DNA of 64,000 nt from Oopsacas minuta (lineage: Eukaryota > Porifera > Hexactinellida > Lyssacinosida > Leucopsacidae), in assembly GCA_024704765.1 (NCBI GenBank), contig JAKMXF010000318.1:248001-312000 (forward strand), written 5' to 3'. This document shows, in pieces, positions 18,550 to 30,600 of the stretch; the first letter of the stretch is position 1; each line of letters opens with the position of its first letter. Under the pieces are notes generated by a model. That model saw only the letters and a list, made by a program, of their open reading frames with translations, ran no database searches and was not told the origin of the DNA. The translations under genes and the position numbers were made by a program.

Positions 18550-21488
18550 ATGGCTAAATTTATCCAGAAAGCTAAGTCTAGATTCCACTTCGCTACACAG
18601 GGAGGATCTGGTACTGTACTCGGTGCTTCGAGTGACCCAAAATCTCCTCAACCTCAACTTCCTTCTCCTGTCACTACTCAGCCTGCAGCTAGACCGTAAG
18701 TTAATATACTTACCTAAGCTTATGTATTATTGCTATTCCTTGTGTTATTATAGAGAGAGCAGTTCTTCTAAAACAGCTGGAGAAGCTGCCTTAGCTCGCT
18801 ACGAGAATAAAACCACAGGACAGAAACCACGACCTGTTACTACGAGCTCGGGTCCGGTTGCTAGGAAAGAGATAGGAATGTTGAGGGAAGCTAGAAGAGA
18901 AATAGAGAGAGAGAAGCCTCCTCAAGATAACACAGATAAAGTAGCAGTTAAGATAGCTAAGAAATTAACAATAGATCAATCTAATGAGCCTGTTAGAAGT
19001 ACTGTAGGAACAGCTAGGGTACTCGTTGATTGTCCTCTAACAGGTTAGCTAATAGTAATACCATTATGCTCTACATAGGTGGATAACTAATATGGCAGAT
19101 AACTATTCGTATGCTTTTAGTAAGAATTAGAGTTTAAATGTCTGAATTGACTCATCGCATAAAATCTATGGATAAAGCTACCAAGCCTGAGCCTCAAGCA
19201 GGAGAGAGGATACCTACTAATCCAGTAGTATCTAATTGCTCTGTGTGTATGAAAATACTCATTTCTCTCCTTGTTGTTATCGTATCAATCATAATCGCCA
19301 TTCCTTCTCCTATTTCTCCTGTCTCTTATACTCTTTCTGCTGCTAATCCCAATCTATCAGATGACGTTACCAATATCCTTAAAGTATCTGAGAAGATTCA
19401 TCTACCAGGCTGTGAGTCTGTTGTAATAGACTCTAACGGATATATATACACAGGGACTTATAACGGATTGGTTGTACAGATATCTCCTGATTTCTCTGAA
19501 GTCAGACCCCTGATACGTACAGGCTCTGCTCCTGTAGACGATGATAAGTGTAATAATAGCTCTCTAGCTGATAACGTCACTGATTGTGGGAAGGTTATGG
19601 GAGTTCGTATGCTGAATGAAGATACTCTGATTGTGGTAGATTCTATGTATGGAATATTCTCTATTTCTATAAAACTCAAGTCTAAGACCCTTCTATTCGA
19701 TCTCAAGAATCAACCTGAGTACCTAGACATACCTATAATTCTCCCAAACAGTGTAGTTATACTACCAGATGATAACAGTTTATTATTCACTGATTCTTTC
19801 ACTAAATTTACTCAAAAGAGAGGCATACTTGCTTTAATAGAACACGGCACAGATGGTAGAGTGTACAAATATGATTTTAACACGCGGAAAGTAACACTTT
19901 TCCTCTCAAACTTACACTTCCCTAACGGAATAGAGCTCCATAGAGACGGAGAATCAATCTTAATAGCAGAATTCTCTATTTGTCGTATAATTCGTTATTA
20001 CTACAGAGGAAATAAGAAAGGGACGACAGAGATATTCAGTGACAACTTTATTGGGGTACCGGACAATATCCAGAGGGCGAGAGGGAGTGGGTATTGGGTA
20101 GGGGTCCCCTTAGAACGAGATAATGTGTATGACGTAATGCTTAAGTACCCAATAATAGGATCTCTTATAACTAAGCTATTTGATGCTGAATTCCTTGAAA
20201 AACAAACTACTACTAATTTTGGGAAGGGGATTGCTGTGAAGTTGAGTGAGGAGGGGGAGATGTTAGAATTCGTGTATGATCCCGAAGGGGAACATGCCTA
20301 TTTCGTCACCGAGGCTGTAGACAGTGATAATGGATTCCTATACTTCGCTTCATTCTCAGGGGACTATTTCGTACGAACCTCGTATCCTATTCAATAATAA
20401 TACGTATTAACATTTAGACAACACTAGAATGTGATTATCATGCTTTTTCGTTATTTTATATGTCTATATATAGTACAGTATGTTGTTGTGAATACTGTTT
20501 ATGAATTTATTTTATAGGAAAAACAATAGAGTATGGACAGAGACTATCTCATCTCCAGAACGCACTACAGGACATGTACCTACAGGAACCTCTGTACGCC
20601 TCCTGTCTCATGATACACACCCTAGGTACAAACTCCCCACTCACTACTCATCTAGTAGGTACTAGTGTGGGACTAATAGAGAAGGATAAATTGACTGCTT
20701 GCATAGAAACAATCAATAAATGTTTGAAGAATATTCTAGAACATCCTGATGAAGATAAGTACAGAAGTATACGATGTGAAAGTAAAGTACTCAAAGATAA
20801 AGTATTGCCTGTTACAGGATCAGAGCTATTCCTCAGTTCAGTAGGATTTGTACAAGAGCTGAATGACTATCAGGGAAACGAAGTGTTATTCTACGTTCTA
20901 GCTAAACCCAAAAATGTTGATGAAGTAGCTACACAGATGGAACACTTGACTACTGCTTTTGATATGTTGAATAATGTGACTCCTGTAAAGTTAGAATTGA
21001 ATAGAGACATACATGTATATAAAGCTACGTCATCAGTTAACAGATTCCCAGAACTACCTTCATCATTCTTTATCCTAAAACCGGAAGAAGTTATGAAAGA
21101 GAATCAGCTGAGAAGAGAACAGGTGGAGATTAATGAGATGTTATTAACTCGTGCTCAGAGAGAGAGACTAGAACAACAAACTACTAGACAGTATCAGTTC
21201 TGTGTGGTAAGAGTCAGATTGCCGGAAGGAATAGTTCTGCAAGCAACTTTCAGAGCTAAAGAGAAACTGAGTGATTTGTTTTATTTCCTAAGTCAGTCGC
21301 TTAGAAACGAAGCTATGCAATTTTCATTATTTCATCAGGGTGGTAAGAAATTAGAAAATATGAATCTATCTCTCCAAGAAGCTGAGCTAGTCCCTGCCGC
21401 ACTCGTGAACTTACGTATTGACTTAGGTTCACAGACTGATGCAATTCTAAAACCATCCTTAATGAGAAATATTGAAAGAATGAGCTAA
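18550..21488 (+). CDS. UBXN6: UBX domain protein 6; exons 18550-18695, 18754-19043, 20518-21488
   Basis: Two introns were resolved by phase: 18696-18753 (58 bases) and 19044-20517 (1474 bases). The joins read A-A-R-P-E-S-S-S and C-P-L-T-G-K-T-I-E-Y-G. The 468-residue product starts MAKFIQKAKSRFHF as in UBXN6, has the EAALARYE helix, the PUB domain (VLKDKVLPVTGSELFLSSVGF) and a C-terminal UBX domain (QFCVVRVRLPEGIVLQATFRAKEKL). It is a p97/VCP cofactor. The large intron contains a complete APMAP-like gene on the same strand, leaving only about 94 and 120 free bases on either side. Confidence 0.9.
19138..20397 (+). CDS. APMAP/strictosidine-synthase-like beta-propeller, nested in the UBXN6 intron
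   Basis: 419 residues, the length of APMAP. A cytoplasmic N-terminus and one membrane segment (about 38-58) precede a six-bladed propeller with GCESVVIDSNGYIYTGTYNGLV, the segment LPNSVVILPDDNSLLFTDS, GRVYKYDFNTRKVTLFLSNL, LHFPNGIELHRDGESILIAE and PDNIQRARGSGYWVGVPLER, all typical of APMAP. Family members are ER/plasma-membrane glycoproteins with arylesterase-like activity; the substrate is unknown. It lies wholly inside a UBXN6 intron in the same orientation, so UBXN6 transcripts must skip its start, stop and any polyadenylation signal. Confidence 0.85.
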   Translation: MSELTHRIKSMDKATKPEPQAGERIPTNPVVSNCSVCMKILISLLVVIVSIIIAIPSPISPVSYTLSAANPNLSDDVTNILKVSEKIHLPGCESVVIDSNGYIYTGTYNGLVVQISPDFSEVRPLIRTGSAPVDDDKCNNSSLADNVTDCGKVMGVRMLNEDTLIVVDSMYGIFSISIKLKSKTLLFDLKNQPEYLDIPIILPNSVVILPDDNSLLFTDSFTKFTQKRGILALIEHGTDGRVYKYDFNTRKVTLFLSNLHFPNGIELHRDGESILIAEFSICRIIRYYYRGNKKGTTEIFSDNFIGVPDNIQRARGSGYWVGVPLERDNVYDVMLKYPIIGSLITKLFDAEFLEKQTTTNFGKGIAVKLSEEGEMLEFVYDPEGEHAYFVTEAVDSDNGFLYFASFSGDYFVRTSYPIQ

Positions 21489-21742
21489 TTGATTCTAGGA
21501 TGGCACGAACCACTGAATTATTTGTTTTTCATACTACGTCACTGGAATTAATTACTGAGAAACTCAAATTGTTAATTAATTGACTCACCTTGTATGGTAG
21601 TGACATATATGTCAATGATTGCTTGCAACTTCATATTTATGAAGAGATAGCTACATGTTTGGTATAAAAGTGTGCTATAGCTGAAGTTGTATAAATTCTC
21701 TGCATTTTTGTTTCGATATTATACACATATATTATATTATTA

Positions 21743-23020
21743 ATGGCTTCTAATATTACTGAATTTGAGAGTTTTGAGACTTTGGTAGAGAAGCTCCGTC
21801 AGGAAATCAGATGCAGATGTCACGAGTTAGTATGGATTATACAGACAAGAGAGTCAGAGCTGTTGAAAGAATTAGAATCAATTGCTATACCCCAAAAGGA
21901 TCGGAAGAGACAGGAAGGAAAATTAAAAGAACTCAGAGATCTCTATGACCTGAATGAACGTAACTTCAGATCTAACGAGCTACAAGCTGTACAGCAGAAT
22001 ATTCTAGAGGGATTGAGTAATGAGATTAACAAGTTAAAGAAAGAATTAACTCTCCCATATGGTTTCTCTTATAACCCAGATATTGTTCAAAATCTGAGAG
22101 ATTTCGGTGAACTTAAGACGATTGTAGCTAAACAGCCTATTCCACCAGTTCCATCCTACAAACCTCCTCTTCCATCAAGTACAATTGTGCCTAAGCCTGC
22201 TGTCTCTGTCTACAGCACGATAACGCATCCTATATACGGTGTGTGCAATAAAGGAAATGGAAGCGAGGATCTGGATAGAGCATGGGGTATAGATATACAC
22301 TATCCAACAGGGAATATATTCATAGCGGATCAATGTAACCATAGGATACAGGTATTTAATGGGGACGGTGTACATCTACTCACGTACTTAGTCTCATCGG
22401 GTAGAGGGCAGATGAAATGGCCAATATGTCTAGCAATACATAATGATAAGCTATTTGTCAGTCAGCACGGTAACGATTGTGTAACTGTATTTGGAATGAA
22501 GGGCTCTTTCGTAAACCAGTTCGGAAAGTCAGGCAAGAAGAACGGAGAGTTCAAATCTCCTCGTGGAATAACCATGGAGGAAATGAGTGGAGACATTTTC
22601 GTATGTGACTACGGTAACAACAGAGTACAGGTATTCACTGGAGATTACAAATTCAAGTCTAAATTTGGTATATTTATCCATCCTATGTGTATACAGCTAT
22701 CTGGTACCTGTATTATCGTACTAGATGAAGGGAACCCTTGTTTGCATATTTATAATCTTAACCAAACTCTGAAGAGAAGCATTATCAGCAATGGACTGTT
22801 TGGACAAGTACGGTCTCCAAGGACATTCTGTCTAGACTCTATTGGGAATATTCTAATGACGGATAATGACTGTAATTGTATATGTATCTTCAATCCAGCG
22901 GGAGTACTCGTCCACCAGATTACCAAGGGTGTTCTAAGACCCGTAGGGGTCACACTTGACACCAGAGGTCGGATAGTACTCGTATCTCATCGTGACGATG
23001 ACTGTCTACAATTCTTCTAA
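21743..23020 (+). CDS. Coiled-coil NHL-repeat protein (TRIM-like without RING or B-box)
   Basis: 425 residues. The N-terminal half is helical (FETLVEKLRQEIRCRCHELV, then RESELLKELESI), and the C-terminal half from about 170 is an NHL six-bladed propeller with units such as RAWGIDIHYPTGNIFIADQC, NHRIQVF, SPRGITMEEMSGDIFVCDYG and NNRVQVF. No RING, B-box or membrane segment is visible. A related gene lies on the other strand at 51.1-52.4 kb, sharing the RE(S/A)ELL(K/Q)ELE helix. Such proteins probably act in binding (protein or RNA) through the propeller; the target is unknown. Confidence 0.8.
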   Translation: MASNITEFESFETLVEKLRQEIRCRCHELVWIIQTRESELLKELESIAIPQKDRKRQEGKLKELRDLYDLNERNFRSNELQAVQQNILEGLSNEINKLKKELTLPYGFSYNPDIVQNLRDFGELKTIVAKQPIPPVPSYKPPLPSSTIVPKPAVSVYSTITHPIYGVCNKGNGSEDLDRAWGIDIHYPTGNIFIADQCNHRIQVFNGDGVHLLTYLVSSGRGQMKWPICLAIHNDKLFVSQHGNDCVTVFGMKGSFVNQFGKSGKKNGEFKSPRGITMEEMSGDIFVCDYGNNRVQVFTGDYKFKSKFGIFIHPMCIQLSGTCIIVLDEGNPCLHIYNLNQTLKRSIISNGLFGQVRSPRTFCLDSIGNILMTDNDCNCICIFNPAGVLVHQITKGVLRPVGVTLDTRGRIVLVSHRDDDCLQFF

Positions 23021-23109
23021 TATTATCTATACATGTATTCTATATATTGTTGGTTTGAGTAGTGTAAATATTTGCAACTAAACATTATTAATTTTTATTC
23101 AACAGTGCA

Positions 23110-24642
23110 ATGTTTTCTGACGCAGAAACACAAGTAGTAGATATAATCTCCAGATGGTTATATTCTAAATCTAAAGATGATAACTCTACTCAGACGGCTA
23201 ATATACTCATTACTTCACAAGGGTGTAATTCTACTGAGCTAGCAGAGGTACCATGTCAAACTGATGAGACAATAGTGGAAGATAAGGAGATGGCAGAGGA
23301 TAGCAACCCTTCTGCTACATTGGAATTCCTCCTTAGAGTAGAGCCTGAAATTACAAAGATTCTAAAGCAGAATTTGCTTAGTCATGCATTTGATAGTTGT
23401 AGTCTATCTTGGGATAATATAACTCCTGATAAGAAAACAGGACCTCTATTCACTCTTAAACACAAACCCCCATCTGATTCAGAGACTGACATGCCAGTAA
23501 CAGCTTTGACATGGAGTGCTACTGGGAGTGTTATAGCAGCTGGTTACGGACACTTCAACCATATTGACCTGTGTTGGCACAAATCTAGTTTATTAACATG
23601 GAATCTGGATAGACACGCTTCTAAAGCAGCTGATCCTGATACAAGTCTACTAGTAGATAATTGTATTATGTCTCTAGCATTTCATCCTGAGAGAGCTGTT
23701 ATACTGACTGGGGGGGTGTTCAATGGTAATATTATAGTGTGGGATCTGGGTAGAGAGGATGAACATGCAGTAGTTAGTACTTTTCTATTACAATTTGGAC
23801 ATACAGATCCAGTTAATCAGATTCAATGGATAAAATCAGGAAATAAATCTAGACTCAAACAGTATAATATACTCAGTTTTGGTGGAGATGGTAGGATTAT
23901 TATATGGGAGGTAGAATTGGTTAAGAAGTCTATTGTACCTATGTTCCAATGCAGACTGGTCACTTCATGTATTCCCAAGAATATACGGGTTAAAAAAGGC
24001 AGAGCTCAAGATGCACTGGGTATCTCTTATGCTGGATTATCCCATGATGACAGCAAGATATTAATAGTAGGCACAGAGGGAGGAAATGTGTTTAAATGTT
24101 CTCTACACGGTATAGTGCTTAAGGAGAGAACACTACTGGATAAAGTAATAGAAGATAGTATTGTTAATCTAGCATTTAAGCCTATTATCGGCCCAATATA
24201 CAGTGTATCATGCTCTTACTTCCACAGAAATATATTCTTAACTTGTGGTACTGATGCTGCTGTGTCTATATACTCTATGCTAGACATTAATCCTATAATG
24301 ATGATACATACTAACTCACATCATTATCTTTTTTGCGCTGAGTGGTCGCCTTTTCGCCCTGGAGTGTTTATTTGTGGGAGTGGTAGTGGTGAAATACTGA
24401 TTTATGATATATGTCATTCACGTCACGTCCCTGTAGATACGATACTAACTAACATAGAGAAGAGACCCGTGTATACTGTGAAGTTTAACGAGAAGAGAAG
24501 ACAACTAGTAGCTAGTGGAGATGGTACGGGTACTGTTGTTATATGGGAGCTAAGTAGTGAGTTGTGTAATCAAAAACAGAATGAGTTAAAAGTTCTAGAA
24601 AGATTACATGCTAATGCACGTGATGTATCACATATTGTATAA
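23110..24642 (+). CDS. DYNC2I2: Cytoplasmic dynein-2 intermediate chain (WDR34)
   Basis: 510 residues with an N-terminal region holding STQTANI/CQTDETI-type motifs (LC8-like binding) and the segment LSHAFDSCSLSW. A WD40 propeller follows: VTALTWSATGSVIAAGYGHF, LLTWNLDRHASK, IMSLAFHPERAVILTGGVFN and GNIIVWDLGRE. This order matches WDR34/DYNC2I2, the intermediate chain of the retrograde intraflagellar transport motor. With SPAG17 and CEP95 it shows a ciliated animal. A T-rich tract with CAG (tttttattcaacag) lies 4 bases before the ATG. Confidence 0.87.
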   Translation: MFSDAETQVVDIISRWLYSKSKDDNSTQTANILITSQGCNSTELAEVPCQTDETIVEDKEMAEDSNPSATLEFLLRVEPEITKILKQNLLSHAFDSCSLSWDNITPDKKTGPLFTLKHKPPSDSETDMPVTALTWSATGSVIAAGYGHFNHIDLCWHKSSLLTWNLDRHASKAADPDTSLLVDNCIMSLAFHPERAVILTGGVFNGNIIVWDLGREDEHAVVSTFLLQFGHTDPVNQIQWIKSGNKSRLKQYNILSFGGDGRIIIWEVELVKKSIVPMFQCRLVTSCIPKNIRVKKGRAQDALGISYAGLSHDDSKILIVGTEGGNVFKCSLHGIVLKERTLLDKVIEDSIVNLAFKPIIGPIYSVSCSYFHRNIFLTCGTDAAVSIYSMLDINPIMMIHTNSHHYLFCAEWSPFRPGVFICGSGSGEILIYDICHSRHVPVDTILTNIEKRPVYTVKFNEKRRQLVASGDGTGTVVIWELSSELCNQKQNELKVLERLHANARDVSHIV

Positions 24643-24691
24643 TATGTTATAAAATGAACACTTAAATTGGTATAGGACGTCCAAGGGTGAA

Positions 24692-25445
24692 AAGGTGGTA
24701 ATTCCAGAATTAACGGGTGAGTACTAAAAAATTAGACAATTTTCATCTTGTTTGAGTATGTAACAATTATCAACAGAGTATTGTATAATTCGATCATATT
24801 TGTTTAATTACATTTTCATTTAGCTAGAACTCAATGGATCGCTGCTAATGGGCCATTGTCTGCAGATTTTCGGATATTCGTCTTGACAATTCTTGTTCGA
24901 GTTTGCTATCTGGGACTCGCTTACATTTACGATATGTAACACCATTCTCTTTGATAATCTTACGAACATATGATTGAGAGATATCGAATTTTCGAGCCAT
25001 TTTTCTGGTGGAGACTCCAATTTTATTGCTAATTTTGCACAATAGAGATCGCCGGAGCCTCTTGGGCATTTTGACAGACTTGCGACCGCTACCCAACTTC
25101 CTGTTTAGGGTTCCTCTATTCTTGATAGTAGAAATGATGTTGTAGATAGTAGATCTTGCGATTCCAAACGCCAAAAAATGCTTAACAGTATAAGAAATCC
25201 CATACTCATAATTTTTACGAAAAAATTGTCCAATAATGTGTCGCCGTTGTGTCACTTTCAAATGATCCATCTCCAGATGCTATGTTCTAAAATAATCGAA
25301 AATGGTTTGAATTTGAAATCTATATACAAGTAATGCATTGGTGAAAAAAAGATTTATGAATTTGGAAATATCTCGTTGTTATGGTGAACTACAAAATATG
25401 TCTGAAAGTTTAGTGCTCACCAGTTATTTATGGTTCAGCCACTTT
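24692..25445 (-). mobile_element. Internally deleted mariner-like transposon
   Basis: Imperfect inverted repeats of about 37 bases (24692-24728 against 25409-25445; shared core GGTGAG(T/C)ACTAAA) enclose about 750 bases and a minus-strand transposase fragment. Autonomous mariners are about 1.3 kb, so roughly the catalytic half is missing. Outer boundaries and the TA duplication were not resolved. It makes up most of the 870-base gap between DYNC2I2 and MRPS11, and nothing else was seen there. Confidence 0.7.
24845..25270 (-). pseudogene. Truncated mariner-family transposase (DNA-binding half only)
   Basis: 141 residues starting MDHLKVTQRRHIIGQFFRKN, with two helix-turn-helix units (IARSTIYNIISTI and STRKMARKFDISQSYVRKII) and the linker GSGRKSVKMPKR typical of mariner DNA-binding regions. 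It stops right after SENLQTMAH. The catalytic DDE/D domain (normally about 200 more residues) is absent, so it cannot transpose itself. The DNA-binding part is free of stops. Described as a decayed gene; no restored form is proposed. Confidence 0.8.
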
Positions 25446-25513
25446 GAATGGCTATATCTCAAAATAATCGGGCCATGTTTAATGTATTGGTTCCTTAATT
25501 AGTTTATAAATTG

Positions 25514-26101
25514 ATGAGTTCGTTCTTGCGACTGTTGTCTATATACTCTCAAAAACAAAGTATTATTTCTAAAACATTGTGCTCCAACTATCTTATATTC
25601 ACTCCACAAGCTAACAGAGCCTCTACTGAAAGTGTATTCCAGTCAATTAACTCTAAACTAACTTTTCAGAGAGATGGACATACTAGTCAATTGGAAAAGG
25701 AATTACCGACATCTGTACCTATAGATTATAAAAAAGTGTTACTGCTAGTAAAGAGTTTTAACTGTATTCACGTTAGGATCACTAAACACAATGTAATCAC
25801 TACTCTCACAACACCAGAGGGAAAACCTCTAGATTTCGCAACCTGTGGGCTGCTTGGCTTCAAGAACGCTAGGAAAAGAACAGAGTTTGCTTCTACTGCA
25901 GTTGGTAAATGTATTGGTGAAAAAGCATTAGCAAAACGTGTCAAACAGGTTCACATAAAGATACAAGGCCTGGCTATGAATAGGAGATTAGCTACTGTTA
26001 AAGGAATTGTCAGTTCAGGACTGAAGGTAATGGCTATAACAGACAACACACCGCTACCCTTTAGTAAGGGTAGGAAACCACCAGCTGTTCGCTCCTTATA
26101 G
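25514..26101 (+). CDS. MRPS11: Mitochondrial ribosomal protein uS11m
   Basis: 195 residues. The basic N-terminus fits a mitochondrial targeting signal. The uS11 core follows: FNCIHVRITKHNVITTLTTPEGK, whose VIT.LT segment is typical, CGLLGFKNARKRTEFASTAVG, VHIKIQGLAMNRRLATVKGI, and the conserved end SSGLKVMAITDNTPLPFSKGRKP. uS11 sits on the platform of the small subunit. The codon before ATG 25514 is TTG, so I start at the ATG. A polyadenylation signal AATAAA lies at 26113, and MORN1 starts 115 bases after the stop. Confidence 0.92.
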   Translation: MSSFLRLLSIYSQKQSIISKTLCSNYLIFTPQANRASTESVFQSINSKLTFQRDGHTSQLEKELPTSVPIDYKKVLLLVKSFNCIHVRITKHNVITTLTTPEGKPLDFATCGLLGFKNARKRTEFASTAVGKCIGEKALAKRVKQVHIKIQGLAMNRRLATVKGIVSSGLKVMAITDNTPLPFSKGRKPPAVRSL

Positions 26102-26112
26102 GTCAATTAGCA

Positions 26113-26118
26113 AATAAA
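26113..26118 (+). terminator. Polyadenylation signal AATAAA after MRPS11
   Basis: AATAAA 12 bases beyond the MRPS11 stop, in the 114-base gap before MORN1. Confidence 0.55.
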
Positions 26119-26194
26119 TAATATTAAATTGTTATTATTTGACAGGGGGTAATAAAGTGTAAAGACATAACAAAGTGGTATAGTATAAAAATAG

Positions 26195-27595
<1,401 letters not shown>

Positions 27596-27671
27596 ATAAT
27601 ACATTATTGTTTATGGGCTATAATTGGTTCAATATTATTCTAATGCTAATTAGTACTTTTAATATTAGACA

Positions 27672-30600
27672 ATGGGAGAAGATTTAGTATACGCGGAGCT
27701 ACCCCCTGATGAGGGATTAGAGATCTACGAGGAGTTGGTTACAGAAATGGGACAGCCTGTTGAAAAACCTGCTCAAACAAATGGACCTCCTCCTGTACCT
27801 TCATCTAATAGACCGCTACCCCAGGCACCCTCACTCCCTGAGAGAAATCAAGTAACGCCACAGAGAGCGCCGCCTATTGCAGGTAAAGGTAATAAATCTA
27901 CCTTTTTTGACCAACAGCCATCACCTACCAAGAGGCCAGCTGCTGCTTTGCCCCCTGTTCCTACTCAACCGGTACATGCAGGAGGAGAGGAGCTCAGGGT
28001 CTCACAGGCCTTCCAGATCTTCATACAGTCCAAGAAGACTGGTACCTCCAAATCACGATACTCTACCCCCTGGGCCAAGAGGACAGATACAAGTGGTCAA
28101 GAGATGGAGTTTATATCTCTACAAGGATCTGATTCTAACATTCCATTTGTACCACCTAATATCCTGGTGAAGATGCCAGAAGCAACTGAAGTAGCTACTG
28201 GGAATTATTTACGTCTTTTCATCCCTCCAGCTTCCTCTTCACAGCAACCTCCACAAAGATCTACAGCTGGTATAGAGATGGAAAACTCTACAGCAGCTGG
28301 AGAGGATGGTCAAGAACTTGTCTATGATGATACAATCAATGCTAACACAGAGGAGACTTATGATGACGTACTTCAAAAACCAGACGTAATACCTAAAACA
28401 GCTGACGATTTTAACCAGGATACACATAATGACGTAAATATTAAACCATCTGAAGAAACGTATGATGACGTAACAGTAAGACAGGAGGATACTTATGATG
28501 ACGTAATCCAAAAACCAAATAAGTAAGCTATTCGTCAAAGTAATAATATTATCCATATGTAGATTCTATAGCAGCTATTTGTTAGCTTTTGGATCCATGG
28601 TTATTATTAGAGCAATGAGATCCTCACTTCCTTCATCTAACCAGAATTCACACTTCTCTGTCACTAGCAGACTGTCCTGTTTCTTGAGATTATCCACCTC
28701 TACTGTACCAGCTGTTGTCTTGACTGTAGCTTTACAGCTTCCTTCTAACACCCAGATGAATGCTTCTAGTCCAGCTGGTGTGGTTGATGGTCCGTACTTT
28801 GCACCCTTAACCGCCTCGACCCTCAGCTCTCCTTTTCCGAATATTGAGCTGGTAGTGTTATGTTTCATATTTGACAGGTAGGTGTTGAGTGTCATGGGAG
28901 CTGTCACTTCTGTCGAGACGTCTAACTTGATGGGAGGGTCTGTGAACACCCTACCAGCTGGGGGTTGTCCAGTCTTGTGTTCCTCTGATGCGAAATATTC
29001 TCCTATCACTGGACCTAATAAATGCAGTAGAATAAATCTAATTAATATATATGTTTAGTGAATAGCATACCTAACTGCTTTCCTAGATCATAGCAATAAA
29101 ACCATTTCTCCCATAGAATATCAGTAGACCCCTCCTGATAGTATCTCAATCCATCTGTCTCGTGTTCGTATCTCTCTCTCTCTACCACTAGTCCTACTGT
29201 ATTAGCTTGTCTCTGAGGAGAATGGGGTATCCTGCTGGGTAGTTGGAACATCTCGCCTTCCTTTATTACTATATCTTTGTGTTGCCCTATACAATTATAA
29301 TATAATTTGTTTTTACTTATATAAATGTTTGTATACCTTTCTCTACAATCTTCAGTACCATGTCTCCTCTTATTTGATAGAACAACTCCTCCCCTTCTTC
29401 CATATGGTAATCCTTTCTGACATTAGGACCTCCTATGAACATTATCTTTAGTTGTCCTGCCCCATGCATCAACTTGTTGCAGACAGGAGGGACGAAGCTT
29501 GGCTCGTTTGTAGTTATCCAATCTGGGATGTTGAATAGTAGAGTATCACTCGCGGCCATTTGCTTTAGAGATTTGTAATATCGCTTGTATGCGAAAACAG
29601 TATTCTCTATAAATTAACCTCCTCTAATGTAACTATTTTGGTTTCGTAATAGTTCACGATTATACAACATATTGCATAAGTATGACAGCATAGCAATTCT
29701 TCTATCCTGTATTTCCCCTCTAATCTATATTTCTTCATTCATATAAATGATTTTCAGAATGACAGAATATTTTGACACTTTTGGATTATAAATAGTAACA
29801 AATCCATGAGTTACCTTACATGGCAGAAGCTACGCCAGCTGGATTAGTAGATAAGCTGCGACTAATAGAGTTTATATTAGTTGATAATTGGGCGGAGATA
29901 TGTCATGGAGTTAGGTTTAAGGATCTGTTGGATATCAATAAACTAGCTCGTACTAAGGCTGTAGAGTTTAAAGATAAAATGAGAGATCCCCGCTTCACAG
30001 AGGAAGAGAGAGCTATCGTATCGAATGAGAACTTATATGCTATAAGAACTCTAGCGAGTAAATCTAGTAAGGATAGACAATCAGCTGATGAGAAGGGTGC
30101 GAAAAAATTGAGTGAGGAGAAGAGAGAGTTAGAGCAACAGAAGGAAGTTATAGAGCAAGAGTTAGCTAATGTCCATAAGCAACAGAAGAATTAGACCTAT
30201 TTAGATATCATAAAGTCTCCCATGGGATATAGCATAGCTTTACAATCGCTACTGCTTCTTTGTAATATATTTGTGCGTTAACAAGATTTGTGTTTGTTTG
30301 TTACAATTAAAAACTGTTTATTATTAATTAATTGCATTCGTGTAGGAAGTTTGCTGTAACAGAGGAGTTAGTCTATGATGACGTAGAAATTACCCCTCGC
30401 GGGAGTAGGGCGAGTTCTCCCACTCCAAGCGGTAATTCTGTAGCTAGTGCTAGCTTGAAGACGAAAGACAAGAAACAACAGAAACTTGATAAAGACAAAG
30501 CTAAGAAACGAGACAAAAGTGTTAAACATTTCAAACAATTCGGTCTGAAGACGAGCGATCCTTCTATACAGGAATTAGTAGCTACTGTATCAAGCGAGAA

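Noticed and set aside
28239-28556. Minus-strand 105-residue frame
   Set aside because: Antisense shadow of the adaptor's YDDV region; sequence is low-complexity Ile/Tyr.
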